Below, in pieces: positions 1 to 15,118 of a stretch of 64,000 bases of DNA (positions within the stretch are counted from its first letter, which is position 1; each line of letters opens with the position of its first letter). The notes beneath the pieces were generated by a model. It saw nothing but the letters and a program-made list of their open reading frames with translations, searched no databases and was not told where the DNA came from. Origin of the DNA: Patagioenas fasciata (lineage: Eukaryota > Chordata > Aves > Columbiformes > Columbidae); the NCBI RefSeq assembly GCF_037038585.1, contig NC_092521.1, positions 149,014,605 through 149,078,604 of the forward strand. The letters are read 5' to 3'. The position numbers and the translations under genes are program-made.

Positions 1-3000
1 ATACAACCTGGCCCACAGGGTAGTGTTAAGCTGAGGATTCTGGTTTCTCTTAACATCTTTCATGCTCTGTAATAAACAAAACTGTGTCAGAGGAAATCTA
101 CTACCACCATCTTATCATCACCACCATTTAATTTTAGCATAGTCCCTGTTACACTTTAAGCTCCTACCATTCACTACTCTCTCAAAAAACCTCCCAGATA
201 CAAACTCCAAGTTAATATAAAAACAGGTGACTCACGGGTAAAATAATTTAGCTCTATGGTTGTAAACTGTGCCATATCAGTTAGTCTTTGGGACCTAATG
301 GTCTCTGTCATTTGGATGCTTGTCCAAACTCCGTTTGATTCACACAAAATCTTTGGTATGCCCATTGCTGAAATGTCTCTGGCTCTCATAAGTAATTTAT
401 TGCCCAACTCATGTCTCCACTGAATACTTCGAGTTGAAGAGACATGATTTTCTTCCTGACACCTGGCATCTTTCTCAAACATCTTCAAGTTTCCTGCAAG
501 AGGTAGGATTGTTTCTTTTCTGTACATTTCCAAATTGGTACAGCTGAGGTCTTTGCCAACTGGCAGTAAAAGTCTGGATCAGCAACTTCAAAAACTGAGC
601 AGCTAACTTTGCTTGGTAAATGCTGGAAATGAACAAAAAATAGCTAAGAATCACTGTGGTGATTTACTAGATCTGGTCCCTATTTCTTCCAGAAATTCAG
701 CGCTGCACTCTCATATTTAAATATCCATTTTCTTTAGCATGGAAATAGGCAGACTGCCTTGTGCTTGATAAAGCCTGTTAATTTATAAAATTTTAAATTA
801 AAATGATTAAACTGATGGAAGAACAATTCCCTATTCATTTTCATACTGAAAACAGCCATCACTGCTTTTTCATGAGAAATGAAAGCCTCTACTTTTTAAT
901 ATCAGTCTCCAAATGTATACAAATCACTTTCATACTTGGTTTTCATCATTGTTTCATGGCAAATTAAAAATGCAATCTATTTAGATCTTCCATGGTAGAA
1001 GATTCATGCAGTAGAATCACTGAGGCAATAGATTCAGATTTCACCCTTTCTTGTATGTAGAATATTTCGCCTGAATGTAATTAAAACCTGAATGCAAAAT
1101 TCATGAAACTCACTAAAATACATGTGAAAGCAGTAGAGATCAATGTTTGCACCTCAGTAAGGGTGGTTACTAAGGTGTAATAAAACAGCACTGTTTTTTA
1201 AAATGGAAGGAAGAAATCTTGTGATACAAACAAAAAGAGAAATTGGGTCACATGGCCTACTCTATTAAGATACAACATCATTTTATATGGAGTACAAACA
1301 TTAAATTAAACTAGCTATTCTTTCCCATTATTCATTAGCATTTCAAATTTGAAAAGCCTTTACTCTCTCCGTTTCAGCATTGCTACTGAATAAGACTAAC
1401 ATGGCTGCTTATAATCAGCCTTTCTTTAATTTTCTCCTGATAGATTTTCAATGCAGCTCTACTTTTCTGCAAGTAAAGGCATATTACTCCACACATTTCT
1501 CATACTTCCTCGTACATTCCTCATCCTTTCTTCATGCCACAGCATCGATCATACTGAAGACAATACATTTTCTTAATATTAATTTTGTAAAACGCATTGA
1601 GCAAAAACACCCCCAATTCATTCACATTTGTGGATCTAAAGAGGCCGAATAAGTAGTTAACTTTCTAGGAGAGCTAACTAGGTTCTGCATACCAGAAGAG
1701 CACCAAAAAGTGTCTTAAATAATTTCCAATATTTAAGGCTTGATTCTTTCCCCTAAAACATAAGTAAGAACACTTCTTTATTACATCATCTTGAATCTGA
1801 CCATCATAAAGTAATTTCACATTCTAGAGGTGGTTGGAGATTGAAAAGATATCCAACCAAACATTTTCCCTTAGGACACGGTCTTTTGTTGAAAACAGAG
1901 CATTTTTTTGAAAAAGAAAAAAAATGGTTTGGATAGATTTTTTATACGGTTGTTTGAAACTTGTATGGTTTCCTATCAACCCACCAACCTAGCTCCCTGA
2001 CAACCTACCGAGCCAAAGCCCTTGAACTGTGGAGATGGTGGTCCTGAAATTCTGCCCCTTTCTTATCTTATCTGCCTCAGAGATGAAACCGCTCCACACA
2101 GCCAGTCTCATGCAGCTAACTTGGTGCCAGGAGTTTCGCTGTTTTCAGACACTGGAAGAAAAAAAAGTCTCTAAGTTTCAATTGCAGAATCTCCTCAACT
2201 GGTGGTTCATCTAGTATAGAGGGTGAAGTTATTGCACTATTTTTTATAGGCCCAGTGTGGCTTTTCACTCTTGTGGTTTATTTTCATTTCTTTACCTTTA
2301 AGAAGTGACAGATCAATGATCAGAAAAAAGTTTAGGAAAGAAAAATCTTTTTCCTGTCCTGAAGAAATTAATATTTCTGCACAGTACACTACTATGTTAT
2401 CAGGTTACTGGCTGAAGCACAGAAATCCACAATTCATATCAATAAAAGCAAAATCTTAATCAACTTGGACTGCATTAGGTCAGGGGAAAAAATATTTTTT
2501 AGGTGAGCTATAGCAGAAATATATTCCTCTTCTTACTTCTCAAAGAAAGGTACTGAGGTAGTGACAAAGAAAGAATTTAGATTCCTGGTCGGTTTTAGAT
2601 GTAGAGCTAGAACACTTCAAAGATCCAAAACAATGAACTTCCTCAGCCCTAATGCTTGACACAGAGGTGTTTTGGCTTAGGCCAACATCTGACATGGAAT
2701 ATATCAACCTGAGTAATGTTTTGGCAAAATTTCTAAGTATTTCTTCACTGTCTCATAAAAGGGAATTGGACAATGTTAGTTAAAACAGTACTTCCACCTC
2801 TGCCATAAACACGGGAGAGTGCAAGGAAACTTTGCCCCCCATGTTCAAATCCAAGAAAGGAATCTGGAAGGAACTTTTGTTAATCGTGAAAATTTTGTTC
2901 TTTACTGTCGTTTCTGCTTCTGGCGATTTCCCGTTCTTGTCTTTTTTCAAACCAAACTTGGGTAATTTGTATGCAGGGAGTGTTGTACAACTGTGCTGCT

Positions 3001-3429
3001 GCTCCCATTTCCGTTCATGAAAGAGTTCCCATTAACTTCAATGTGCTGGGGTGAAACTCTTGTGTAAGACTGTATCCTTTCTTATTCAGATCAACAAACA
3101 GATGGTATCACTGCTAAGACTGAAGAGCTAGTGTTCAGAAAAATAAGATGGATTGTTTTCTAAATCTCTTAATCAATGAAATCATTGCACACTTTCTAAC
3201 TATGGAATCACTGCGGGGGGGGATATTAAAAAAACAACGTTTTAAGAATCCAGATTGACTGCATTGCCCTGACATCTAAAATTAATGTCATTTTATGAAC
3301 TGTAATTTTCTACAGACATCACAATACAGTTATGCCTTTCAAATGCATGCTTTCAAATTGTATCATTCAAAATATATAGTAGACATTAATCAATTGCAAA
3401 AATGGCACTTTAAAGATTCAGCTGGATAG
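1..3429. other. Intergenic AT-rich DNA, no gene recognised
   Basis: Only short open frames with no codon, motif or splice support. No repeat family identified by eye. Confidence 0.6.
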
Positions 3430-3530
3430 GGTGATGAACCATCTTATCTAGATCATGCTTTTGCCAAGAAAGGTTGGACCAAATGATCCCTCTGGTCCCT
3501 TCCAACCTGGCATTCTCTGATTCTGTGAAT
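3430..3530 (+). repeat. CR1 LINE 3' end fragment
   Basis: About 100 bp match the typical CR1 tail: GGTTGGACCAAATGATCC, then CTGGTCCCTTCCAACCTG, ending in the ATTCTGTGA-type octamer. Heavily 5' truncated, as CR1 copies usually are, and diverged. Confidence 0.85.
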
Positions 3531-6287
3531 TATTGAGAAAGATGTCCAAGTACATTTTTGAACAATAAATGTCTTTTTTAATTCAAGTAATTTAATAATT
3601 TTGAAATATATATACCATTTGTACAAATTATAGATTAATTAGGGGTATGGAATACCATTAATCTATGCAGAGATAATTATTGTCAATGCTAATGGAACAA
3701 GAAAAAAATGCAGACATGAAAAAGAAGTTACATTGTTATGCTGTCAGATGTCATGATTTCTGAAAAAGCATTTACAGCACTTAGATATATAGTTGCTGCT
3801 GTGGCAATGCTGGCAACAGGTCTAGAGAAAAAAGATTATTAGAGTGGCACTTCTTTTTTTTTTCTTTTCAGGTAGTCTGAGCAAGGAAACCCTTCACAGA
3901 AATTCAAAAACTACCTGGTGAAAACACATAATCTGTCTTCATCAGTCACCCAGAAGACCTCAGACATATGATGTATAGGAAGAAAAATCAACACCAACCA
4001 CATGTGAACATGCTGAATCCTAGGACCCTTCTGAAGTATCAAGCTCAAAGGTAGAATGCACTTCTCTGCGCCAAGGGAACATGCTTTATTTCTGCTCTCT
4101 TCTAGAAGGCCTGCATGCCTCTGAACTGAAAGCTCAACACAATCACTGATCAAGTATTCCAGCTATGCAAAGAAAAGCAGATGGAGGGTTTATACTAGAC
4201 TAGAGATCCAGTAAACCAGACTCAGTTTAATAAAAATTCCCCAAAGGTGCATTTTCTCTCTTGCTCCATCAGTTAATCAGGTTTTTGTCAGAATAGATTA
4301 AACAATTAACATGACCTTCAGACAGTGCAATATGCAAAGAAAAATGTCTCTCTTCCTCCAAGCAATGATTAACCAAAGCACAGGCTGTATAGTCCTCCTG
4401 TGCCTTAGCCCTCCACGTAATACTCCCAACAGCTGTTGGTATATGAGCCATTTAAACTGATATCTGCTTGTCAGAATACAGTTCTTGATAGTTCCCTAGT
4501 GCCTTTGGCTAAATAGATAGCTTTTACAGGTAAATTATAACATTATGTTACATATACATTTAGCACTGCCAGAGAGACATAACTGACCCGATCACAAAAG
4601 TATTAAGCATTGATAAAATAGTTTTTTGAAGCTAATTTAATAGAAAAATAGATTGAATATGGGCATTGAAAATGCACAAGCCTTCATAAAACACTCACAA
4701 AATTTTAATGGAAACATACCAGAAATGTGAACCTGAAAAAGACACTCATCATGTATTCTCAAGTGACATAATACTCCCTCAATGTTATGTATAATGAAGC
4801 TTTTTTCAGACAAGACTTTTCCTGTTCTTGTGGGAGTACAGATATCTTTGTGATACGTTTTCCCAAACAAAAAGCCGGAAATGTCGGAGCATTTTCTTAT
4901 ATATAAATCAGAAAACTGAGAAAACCTGTTCACATGTATATACCTAAAAAAAAAATATATATATATATATATATACACAAAGAAGCTGAGGATGGTAACT
5001 TCATAGCATAGTGCATCCTCCATGAGATAATAAATTGTTAAAATAAGTGTCAGGAACTGGTTTTTATCTATCTTGTGGGCAATTTTTTAGTCACAAAATG
5101 TCATTCTGAGAAAACAATCTTCAAGATTAAAAGGTGAGGTGATATTTCCTTAAGTTCTCTGTGGTTTTATATTTTGAGTTTCATGTTTTGAAAAATGGAA
5201 GTAAATCAATTTGTTCTTCTCGCTGTCTTACCAATACATGGAAGGCAGGTTTATCCATCATATCTGTTCTGAACCCTCCAAACTCCTTCCACAGTGTTTT
5301 TCACGTTTCCTTTCTTCTGCAAATTCATATGTAAAGATAAATGAGGACATTAAAAAAAGAAAAAGTTTCCGAAAAATCCTTTTTTCCCCTGCAATAAAAC
5401 TCCCAGGACATTAAAGCATTTTATTTGAATTATATGTGAACACAGTGACATCTCTGCATAAACCAAACATTTTGCAACTAAAATATTTGTGTTTTCTCCA
5501 AAGAAATGTGTTCATTTTTCTTTCCCTGTATTCATCAAGGCTTTAGCAATCGTTTTAAAGTTTCTCCAGAACTGGAAAGTGTTAAAAAAAAAAAAAAAAA
5601 GAAGTAGAAACAATATTTACACTTATTTACTGTTTAATTTATTTTTCTTAAACTAGGATACGAATTGTTTTGGCATGATATTTTTATTTACTATTGATGT
5701 TACATTAAAGTCACTGGATACTTGGGAATTCCAAACAAAGGAAAAACTTGTGAGGACTGTGTAATTTTTAAACCAAAATCTACTTCATGTTTCGTTTACA
5801 TTGGGGAGCCAACAATCACTGTCATCTAGAATCTGAAAGGTCCTGGGAGCTAAATCTTTAAATTATTATTAGGAAAGTTTTCTACTGTGACCACTTTCTT
5901 CTTTCACCTGCATAAAAAAGCAAAGCCAAACAAAGGTGGCACCAGACAATATAGGAAACTCCCAAATTCCTTTCATGTTCTTGGCCTGAACATCCATTTG
6001 TCACAGAGATGAATGTTTCCAAGCAGACAGAGGAAATAAACCTGAATTCTGTTCAGTAGTGTGGTACAGATAACAGCAAATTACAATAATAAAAAACCTC
6101 ACTGCAAAGATAGCATCTTTATATTTTTTACCAAAAGTTTTACATAAAAAAGTGCTTTCACGTATATGAGAATCTGAGCTCTCTTTAGAAAAATCAAGTG
6201 TCTAAACATTCACATGTTGACTTTTTTTGCAAACTGCCTGAAAGCTCAGTTAGATGAGCTCTTTGGAAGAGTTATTTGAAGTCCTGT
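3531..6287. other. Intergenic AT-rich DNA, no gene recognised
   Basis: Contains the (TA)n repeat and a 17-base A-tract at 5584-5600. The 128-residue minus frame at 4637-5023 runs through the (TA)n array and is not credible as a protein. Confidence 0.6.
4945..4976. repeat. A-tract plus (TA)n microsatellite
   Basis: A run of A is followed by about ten TA units and then ACAC. Simple repeat with no other feature attached. Confidence 0.9.
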
Positions 6288-6450
6288 TCTCAGAAGATCA
6301 TGAGATAGTTCTAGCTGGAAGGTACCCCAGGAGGTCTGTAATCTAACCTCCTGTTGAAAAGAGGATCAGCTACAAGGTCAGACTAGGTTGCTCAGTTCTT
6401 CTCTCTACAAACTGAGTCTTCCTGCTGTGTTTCTCTCCAGCAGGTCATCA
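6288..6450 (-). repeat. Degraded CR1 LINE 3' end, minus strand
   Basis: The plus strand reads as the reverse of a CR1 tail: AGCTGGAAGGTACCCCAGG, AATCTAACCTCCTGTTGAAA, then AGACTAGGTTGCTCAG. The terminal octamers at the left are eroded. It is older and more diverged than the CR1 copies at 25-31 kb. Confidence 0.7.
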
Positions 6451-9400
6451 AAGCATTAGAGGTAAGATCATTTAGAGCATTTTCCGTTTGGGCAAAAGGA
6501 CAAGAAGCTCCTGAGGCAGCTCTACCTCACTACCCCATGATGCAGAGTGGGGGATCAGCATCTGGATATCTGTATTGCAAGTAGTCATTGACACAATAAA
6601 TCTGGTAGTATTCTTATAAAAGAGCACTGTGTGTCTCACTTTGACATGATGCCTGCTCTTTGGGGAGAAGGACTGTGGGACAGTTTCCAAATTGAAAGCA
6701 GTAGAATTGAAGGGAAAGCACAGGATTTTGGAGACAATACAAGGTTTTGGTTCTTCAGAGCAGATAGCCCTCTGCTTCCTAGTGAATGAGGAACTGAGTC
6801 CATATAAGAACAAGTGGTACTGGATTAAAGAGGTCACAGCTTGCCAAGACCAGATTCCTGAGTCCATGAGGCAGCAGTGCATTCTGAACAGAGAAAACCT
6901 TTCTACATTGAAGTTTCCTCATTCTAGCTCTATGTCCTCTTGTATGGAGGTCCTTCCTTGGCATCTTAGCTTGCTCATGCATGCTCCAGTGCCAGAGACA
7001 TGCAGATGTGCAGATACTTCTGTTTATTATTCCACGTAGGTTACCTACAGGTAGTAACATGCTCCCTATAGACAACTTTTCTGAGGTCCCTAATTCTTCC
7101 TCTCTTGTGCAATAAATCCTGGTGTCGTACTAGGATCCTGTTACAGCAACTGCACATTTAAATACTCTATCACTAATATCACAGAGTGATCTGTAATCTA
7201 ATTTTTGAGTGGCTATGACCCCTGAAACTGGGCACCCTTCAGAAAGGTTTAAAACAAGAAAAGGTGGTTTAAATGTACAATAACAAATTCAGGCAACAGA
7301 ACAGAAAACTAGGTCTTGGGTAAAGTTATCAGATGGAGGTGCCTTCAAAACAGGCACCAGAGAAAGTTATTGGCTTTATGGGAAGGAATGGATGAAAGAT
7401 CTTATGCTCTGTATATCTACAGGAAAAAAGATCATGAAATCCAAACAAAAGCAAGATATCAGTTCAAGAGATCAAAGGATTAAAACAAATTCTACAAGAA
7501 AATTATTTCATGTTGAATACTAGTAGACAAATGGTCTCAACACTGTTTCCAAGAGGTCAAAGGAATGAGAAAATGAAGAGATGTATAAATTTCAGGCAAT
7601 AGCATTCATTTTAGTTTGCAAAAGTTACAGTATTATGCACAAAGGTAAGCATGGAGCATTAAAGAAAAAAAAATTGGCAAAAGAATAAAGATTAGATACA
7701 GTGTAGACAGTACAAAACTTGAAGTGACAGGAAAGACTGTACTCAAAGTACAGCAAATTTAAAATCAATGATTGAAAGAAGAAACATTTCTATGGAAGTA
7801 GAGAAGACCATCTACATTTTAAAATATGTCATGATACTATAGAAGTTCCATATTGAACAATTATCAGATTACAGCAAGGGATATGCTTACAATTAACATG
7901 CAACTTTCATATCACAAGGGAAGTCCCTAAGACTCTGCCGCTTTTTGTTGCACAGAATTAATTTCCAGGGTTAAGCAGTGCAAGAGCCCAAATACAGCAG
8001 CCCTGGTGGAATCTACAAAAAGGCTGCCACCTTCACCAACTTTCATTAGTTTTAGAATGTTTGAAACTATTCCTGGGTCAGTAGAACCCTCAAAGACCAA
8101 AAGAAGTGAAATCAATTTACAACCTAAATAGAAAGCAGCCTTCCTTGCAAGGATGGTCATTTTCCCACCATAATTCCCTAAGTACTGAACACATTTAATA
8201 CAAGATACTACACTAGATCAGAGTTGTGCTGTGAGCAACTAAAAACTTTAAGCATTGCTGACCCTGAAGAATACTTAAACAGGCTGTGGAACATTCAGCT
8301 GTCAGGGTCCCACTTCCATTTCCATCATGGTAATCACACGACTTCCATAAACTTCTGGAGCTTTGCAGTAAGAATGTCAAATCAGGACTCCAATTCAGGA
8401 AAAAAAAAACTTCTGTCTCTGGCATATCCATGAAAAGTGCCTTATGATCATTCTGTCCATTAAATCAGTTTATTATTTCACAGGAGCCATTTAATCCTAA
8501 TAGTAATACCTCATCACTTACATTATTATCTGCTTCAGGAGCACAGTATGGCTTGTTTTTTAGACTTGATTGCTCAATGTGGCTTGAAGGAAAATCTCTC
8601 CACATATTTAATTTGACTGAACTGTTCTTTGTCTTTCAGAAGACAGCTGAAAATGAAATATGCTATGTCTGCCAGTAGCTGCTTGTGCTATTATCTTGAG
8701 CTTGTGTTATCAACTTGGTTATTTTTTCTTTCAGATTGAAGTTTTAATTTGTATAGACTGCGATCTGAGCTTTAGTAGCTTAATAAATCAAAAAGAAAGG
8801 AAGTCATGAAAGAAGGCTAAGGACTGCTCAGAGAATGAAAGGAAGCAAAAGTTGAGATTGTCCCTGCTCAGAAGTGCCATAGCATAAAAATACAGTGAGT
8901 GAAAACAAGCGGGAAGGGTCATGCTGTGCCCTCAGATGCACTCAGAGGTCTCCCATTGACTCCAATCAGAGCCAGATGCCAAAATCTTATGGCAGAATGT
9001 AACCCCAAGCAACCTTTTCAAAGAGGAGACCAAACCGTGGTTTCAGATACACACACACAAACTGTTCCCAAAACAGCGAGAGGCTGCAAGTGCTTTGCAT
9101 TTCCAGCCACGCTTTTCTTCACTAGGGACTCCTTGTTGGCTGAAGTCTGAACTTTACTCACAGTCTATGTTTGCAGGCTGTTTACCATTGTTTAGCCCTC
9201 TATCATACACTCTCCCCCCAAAATCAGAGGTACACAAAAAAGCTTTCAATTATATCAAAAAAGAATGCTGTATTTCTGAAATACCTGTCATACCTTTTAT
9301 AACTGTGTCAAAAGCAAACAGATTCATGATAAAAAAAAAATACCTGCCCCAGGAGCCATACAGCAGATTATAGCGATCAAGGGGAATGAAATTAGCATAA

Positions 9401-11469
9401 ATAGAGTTTAGTTTTTAAATATATATCATTCTTGCAACTAATTGTGACTGATTTGGACTGGGAGATCTGGACTTCTGAACAAAGCATCCTACAAATTAAA
9501 TCCATCCATGCATTTTTAGCCACACTATGCAAGCCTAAAATTTCTTTCCATTTAAGACAATTATATCACATGCATATTACCTTAAAATTATTGAACATCC
9601 TACCTCAAATTTTCCAGGTGCTTAAACCTGGCAGTGTGCCCTGTGCCAAAACAACCAAAAAAATAGAATTCTAGGTGAATAAAAGTATTGGCTGTACAGT
9701 GTGCACCATAAAGCACTCATTCAGTTCATCTTGGTACATACAACTTAAATTTCTAAAACTAAATTTAAATGGTTATTGGTGTTCCTCAAGAGCTTGTACT
9801 AGCACAGCAATATCTGTACAGAGCCTTTAAAGCACAGACCCTATGTGCCTGGCTGAAGAACAAGGGGAGAGTCTTGGTGCTAAATGCCAAGACCCAGCAG
9901 GATTATAGACATACCATGAAAGATAGTGGGAAGGCAACTTCTGGTCACACCAGGGACACACCTGGATTAGTCTCAGTGGCTGTGGTATAATAGAGCAAGA
10001 TCTGTAGTGACAGCTGTAAGAGTCAAACCAGATTCATGACAGATAAAGTTTCAATAGGTTTAGGATTCCTATGAACAAAATAGTTTCAGATAACCAGCAG
10101 GAGTGAGTGCTAGCCAATTAGTCTTCTCCAGGTGCACCGACCAGTTTGTTGATGAGCTTTACAAAAGAGTTAATAAATTTGTTCATTTTGCCCAAGAAGG
10201 TGGCACTCACATGAACTCATGCATGCATTTTACAGCATTTGATGTGCAGCTTTTCTATCTGTCTCGGTTGTTACTGACAGTGCACGTGTGTCTATTTGTG
10301 CCTCATCTCATACTGAAACTATGTTTAGGAGCTGGAAATCACCAGGTATTCAGGTGGCACATTATCCATGGTACCAGTGAACACGTGTGAGATCTGAGTA
10401 CTCAGGATCATGTCATGATTCAGTATCTGGAGACTGAGATTGAACAGCTTTATGAATATGGCAATATTTAAAGTAGTCAGTTTCTAAGTAACTATATTTT
10501 CTTTAACTATAAACAAAATGAATCGTTCTATTGTAAAACTTTGTATGCCTACAACAGAAATTATCTACTTCAAAATACCATGAATTAATTTTCAACTTCC
10601 CCATTGTTCATAAAAATAAATTCAGATGAGATCCATAATCTTGTAAATTTATCTAATGAATTTCTTTTTGTATTCTTTAACAGAAAAAAAAAAATCACAA
10701 ACAAACACAGATATGCCAAGAAAATAAGTATAAAGTTTTTTGCCCTTTAAATGTATGAGAAAATTTCCTGAGATGCTCTGTTTTGTATATTTTTTGCTAT
10801 TCTCTCTAAGCATGAAGTAATGAGTCAAAAATAATAATTTATCATAGTCACAGAAAATATATTTTATCAAACAAGGTAATTTATCAGTAAGTCCTGCTGA
10901 ATTATGTACAGACTTACATAATGTATAAGATGCAGTATGTATGTTTAAAAACGTTACCTTTCCCAAATCTAATTTTATATGACTGTCCCTTACTTTTACT
11001 CAGAACTGAACAAATTTACAGTGAATCTTTCTTGTACAGAATTTTTTAAAAGAAACAATATCATATCTTTCTAATCTTGTAGCTGATATTTTATAAAACT
11101 TCACAATTACAAGAATTCATCTTATCTCTGCACTTATAAATTTACGTAATGCTTTTTCAATTAATCAAGCTGTCTTGGTAGACTTCTCTAGTGCTGATAT
11201 GGTAGTGATTCTCCCACCACCCCATAAAGATATTAATCAAATCAGCAACTCTTTGCAAAGTTTTCTTTTATCCCTTTCATCCTTTTTTTTTCTTTTTTAA
11301 ACAAATGGTTCCTGTCATCGTGATTTATACCCACAGTAGCTCCCAGTAAAATTATATTTGCGGTGTAACCACCTAACAGCTTAGCTATGCCATGTCAACA
11401 GTCCGGGCCATTTGAGTAGCCAGTCAACACATCCTGAATTTGAAGCCCAGGATTTTGTGTTGTATTGGG

Positions 11470-11513
11470 TTTTTGTTTGGTTTTTGTTTGTTTGTTTGTT
11501 TGTTTGTTTGTTT
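11470..11513. repeat. (TTTG)n microsatellite
   Basis: About eight TTTG units follow two longer T-rich units. On the minus strand it reads (CAAA)n, and the apparent Lys/Thr/Asn-rich reading frame there is an artefact of the repeat. Confidence 0.92.
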
Positions 11514-13688
11514 ACACCTGGGTTTGAGGATGAGAAAACAAAACTCAAAGCCAGGAACTGAGGTTTCTATAGATTCCAGGAGAAAAGCTGGTACCACATG
11601 AGGGATGCCCAACACCCAGCACACTAGCCCACAGGACATGTCTGAGATTTGACTCCTCTTGGGAGCTCAGAAATCCAATTTGGGGCTGGCTCAGGAGGCC
11701 ATAAAAAAAAAACATAAAAATTTTGGTACAAGAACCACAGCTTGGACCACAAAATCGGTTTTGTCTCACTTGCCTCCTGGTCACCACATTTGCTGTATGA
11801 TTATAGGCTTGCATGGCAAAAGGCAGGGTGCCACGCTCCCCTCCTCCATCCTAGATCACACCTCAGTGTATAGGCTGTCTCCATGGAAACCAGCTTGAGG
11901 CTGTTACACAAAAAATTAGGGAATTAATGTTTCCAGCTGCAATTTTTGACTGAGTGGTGAGAGCTACTCTTGTTTGCAATGTCTGGTATATAAACTCAGG
12001 TGACTACCTAATGGATGGAAACAATTTTTAGGTTATCACCAGGCTGACCTAAGCACTGACCTCAGCACATGCTTTTCCTTACCATGGCATGGGGTAAATG
12101 GAAGTCCAAAAGACACATTCAAGACTCCCAGCCATAGTCCATCACCTAAATACCAGTCTCCTGGTCTTTATCAATCCATTCCTGCTTGCCTGAGGAGTCC
12201 AGGCTGGCTGTGGGCTGTGTTGCAAAGTAAAATGAAGATGTAATACACAAAGGAAGCCCAGGCATGTTCCAAGGTCACCCCCAGCACTGCCTTTGTGCTG
12301 GGACTCACATGCACCAACATCATCTTCCCATCTTCTGATGCTTCTTGCCGCAGGCACTCTGCTGCTCACACTCCAGTAGCTTTGGTGCATTGGGTACAAA
12401 AAATCAAAACCTACGAATGAAGGGTAAAAAGTTAGTTTTCCATATTGCCACACTGTAAGAACCTTTGGGAAAAAAAAAAAAATAATAATAATTCCTGCTT
12501 CTGTCTCATCTCTGCTGATGTGCTGTGCTTTTTGGTTTCATGCTGAACAATTGAGCTTTACTTAGCCTTAGCACTTCTGCAGTTCTCTTACTTTGAATTC
12601 AACCACTTCAGTTTAAATCGTAGACTTCAATTTTCACTATAGAGAATGGGCAGAGTTTTAATTCCTACAGTTTTTTACCACATGTAACTCAAAGCAGCTC
12701 TGGCTGCACTTTCAAGTCTAGTTTTAAAAATAATAACAAAATGAGGTGGTTTATCTTTTGGGGTGCATCTGGCTAAATACATTTAAATAGATCAATAACA
12801 ACAAAGGAAAGCACAATTTTAAAGGCAACTTACAAAACACATAGACAAAAATAACCTCAACAGATCTGGAATATAAAATATATTAGTCATAACAGACCAA
12901 CTGGCAAGAAGTCAAGAATCGCTTGCTGCATTTTATTTTCAGGGACAATTGCAAAAACAGACCATTTGCATTAAAGAATGTTGTTTAAATGAAATTTACA
13001 ACCTTGGAATATAACATCCATGGAAAGATTAGATATTCCTGAAAATTCAGAGATTCGAATACAAACTTATATTTTTTTTGTTAAACACCTCATAAGTCTT
13101 TTGAATACTAGCAAAACCTTGAAAGCATTTAATTTTCAAAATATTCTGAAAATATATGGTCCTAGGAAAACACAAAATTTTCAAGTTTTGAAATAATTTT
13201 AGAAGTTTCACCTGTGATCTTCATGTCCCACTTCTTTGTTGCTACAATAATAAGTACCAGGTTTTTATCTGATGACATATAAGTAAATTATCAGATCCTC
13301 TCTTTCTTGATAACCTCAGTCCCCCAGTGAGACCCAAGAGTGATTTTGCCCAGATTATTAACACCTGCTCCCTTCTCCTAAGAAGACTTTTCAATCCACA
13401 TCAGCTAATCAATATCAACACAAGTGTCTTATTCCTGGTGCTTGCTATTGGCTGACAGCTGCTTTTCAAAAGAGAAGAGAGATTAGAAACAGGAACTAAG
13501 GTTGAATTTAACACATCTGAATCTGGTCATTTTGAAATATATTTTTTTCAGTGTTCAATGGCTTCTAGAATAGTTCTAAAGCCATAAAGTGAATATACTC
13601 ACTTAAAAGTTGAATGGAAAATGTCCATTTTCCATAAAGAAATATTCACCAAAGATCTTTAGTACAAACAAATGATAATATCATTGGG

Positions 13689-13710
13689 AAAAAAAAAAAA
13701 AAAAAAAAAA
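13689..13710. repeat. A-tract (22 A)
   Basis: Uninterrupted run of 22 A. No retrogene body or target duplication was recognised on its 5' side, so I treat it as a simple repeat. Confidence 0.9.
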
Positions 13711-15014
13711 GAACCTTGACTTTTTTTTTCATGTGTTCTCATCTAATTTTATTTAAAAAATCTGAACTTCCAGTAGTAAGAAGGGAGAAAGAATTCAGCT
13801 AACATTCCCCATCTTTATTTTTCCATTTTCTATTATTTTTTTCAAGTAGGGAAATACATGTATCTGTCTCTTAAAATCATGGTGAATGACTTTAAAGTGA
13901 AAGGTATACTTCTAAGAAATGGAAGTTACTTTCTCTCTTCCTCAGATTCTTAGGAGATGAGAAGGTCTAAACAGATAACGTTCAGCCACTGTCTTCAGAG
14001 AAGCATTTCCATAAATACAGGAAAGTATCAGGATTTTTCTGAATTCTCTCACTCTTACAATATTTGAAGTGGTGAATTTTTAAAAGAATACTGAATCATG
14101 CTCCATTTTTTTCCACTGAGAAAACCTTATTTATAGGGGGAAAAAAAAAAAAAAGTTGTTATCAGGACAGAGATTTCTAACAAGCATGTTAAAGAACCAT
14201 TAACCCATTTTTTATTCACATAATGAAGTCTTAAGGGGACAATATCATGTCATTTGATCCCATATATTCTGCAATTCAGATCTATGTTACAGGTGTATTT
14301 TTAGGCTCTGGAGTCACTTAGACATTATGAGTAACTCACTTCTTCTGAAAGGCCAGGGAGAATAGACTTTAAATTAAAAACCAGAAATCTCTAATCACAC
14401 CTTACATATGCACATAGTTTCATTTTACATTGTTACATTTCATATCTCCATGGATAGAATAAGTACCTTTTAAAGAGGAGATACACAAAAAATAAAACAT
14501 AATGCCAGAAAATATTTTTATTGTTGGTGTGCAGAGAATTTCTTACAAATACCTTTGCAGAAAACATTTTTAATAACTATGTGTGCAGAAGTCATCTCAA
14601 TCCTTAACTCTTTCGGAATATGATGCATAATCTGGGTAGCCTGAGCAATTTGCCACCCATTATTGCTAACAACATCACCATCTGAGCAATTGTTTGGAAA
14701 TGGGACTACACTTCCAGCTGTTCTCAATCCCCATGTTTTGCAAGAGTGAAGGTATAATGAGTTTAATGAGAGGGTGTCTGCCAGAAATTCAATAATTCCA
14801 TAGCAATCTGGAATAAAAGGTATTGATTACTTTGGAGATGCATAGACAGCTGATCACATAGAAATTACCTTTTTTTTTTTTTAAGAAATATTTTGGTAGC
14901 AGCAGGCAGCAGAGGAACAAAAAAAAATTAAAAGAAAAAATTTAAGGGAAATTTTTCAGTAAGAGGTGGACAAAATTGTCTGCGTGGCCCATTGACAGGT
15001 GTGACAAAAAATTA

Positions 15015-15118
15015 ATGGACTTGAGTGATAAACCATATTGTAGGGTTAGAAAAAGTACAAAGTACAAAAAAAAATGGACTTGCGTGATAAACCGTATTGT
15101 AGGATTAGAAAAAGTACA
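15015..15118 (+). repeat. 45-bp tandem duplication
   Basis: Copies at 15015-15059 and 15074-15118 differ at three of 45 positions and are separated by 14 A-rich bases. Each starts ATGGACTTG and ends AAAAAGTACA. A local duplication by slippage or repair is the simplest reading. Confidence 0.92.

Larger units (their letters stand above)
6451..15014. other. Intergenic AT-rich DNA, no gene recognised
   Basis: Overlapping frames of 98-136 residues on both strands at 6472-7075 lack recognisable motifs. The rest holds simple repeats listed separately and otherwise unique sequence. Confidence 0.55.

Noticed and set aside
4637..5023. 128-codon minus frame with Tyr-Ile repeats
   Set aside because: The Tyr-Ile run is the translated (TA)n microsatellite.
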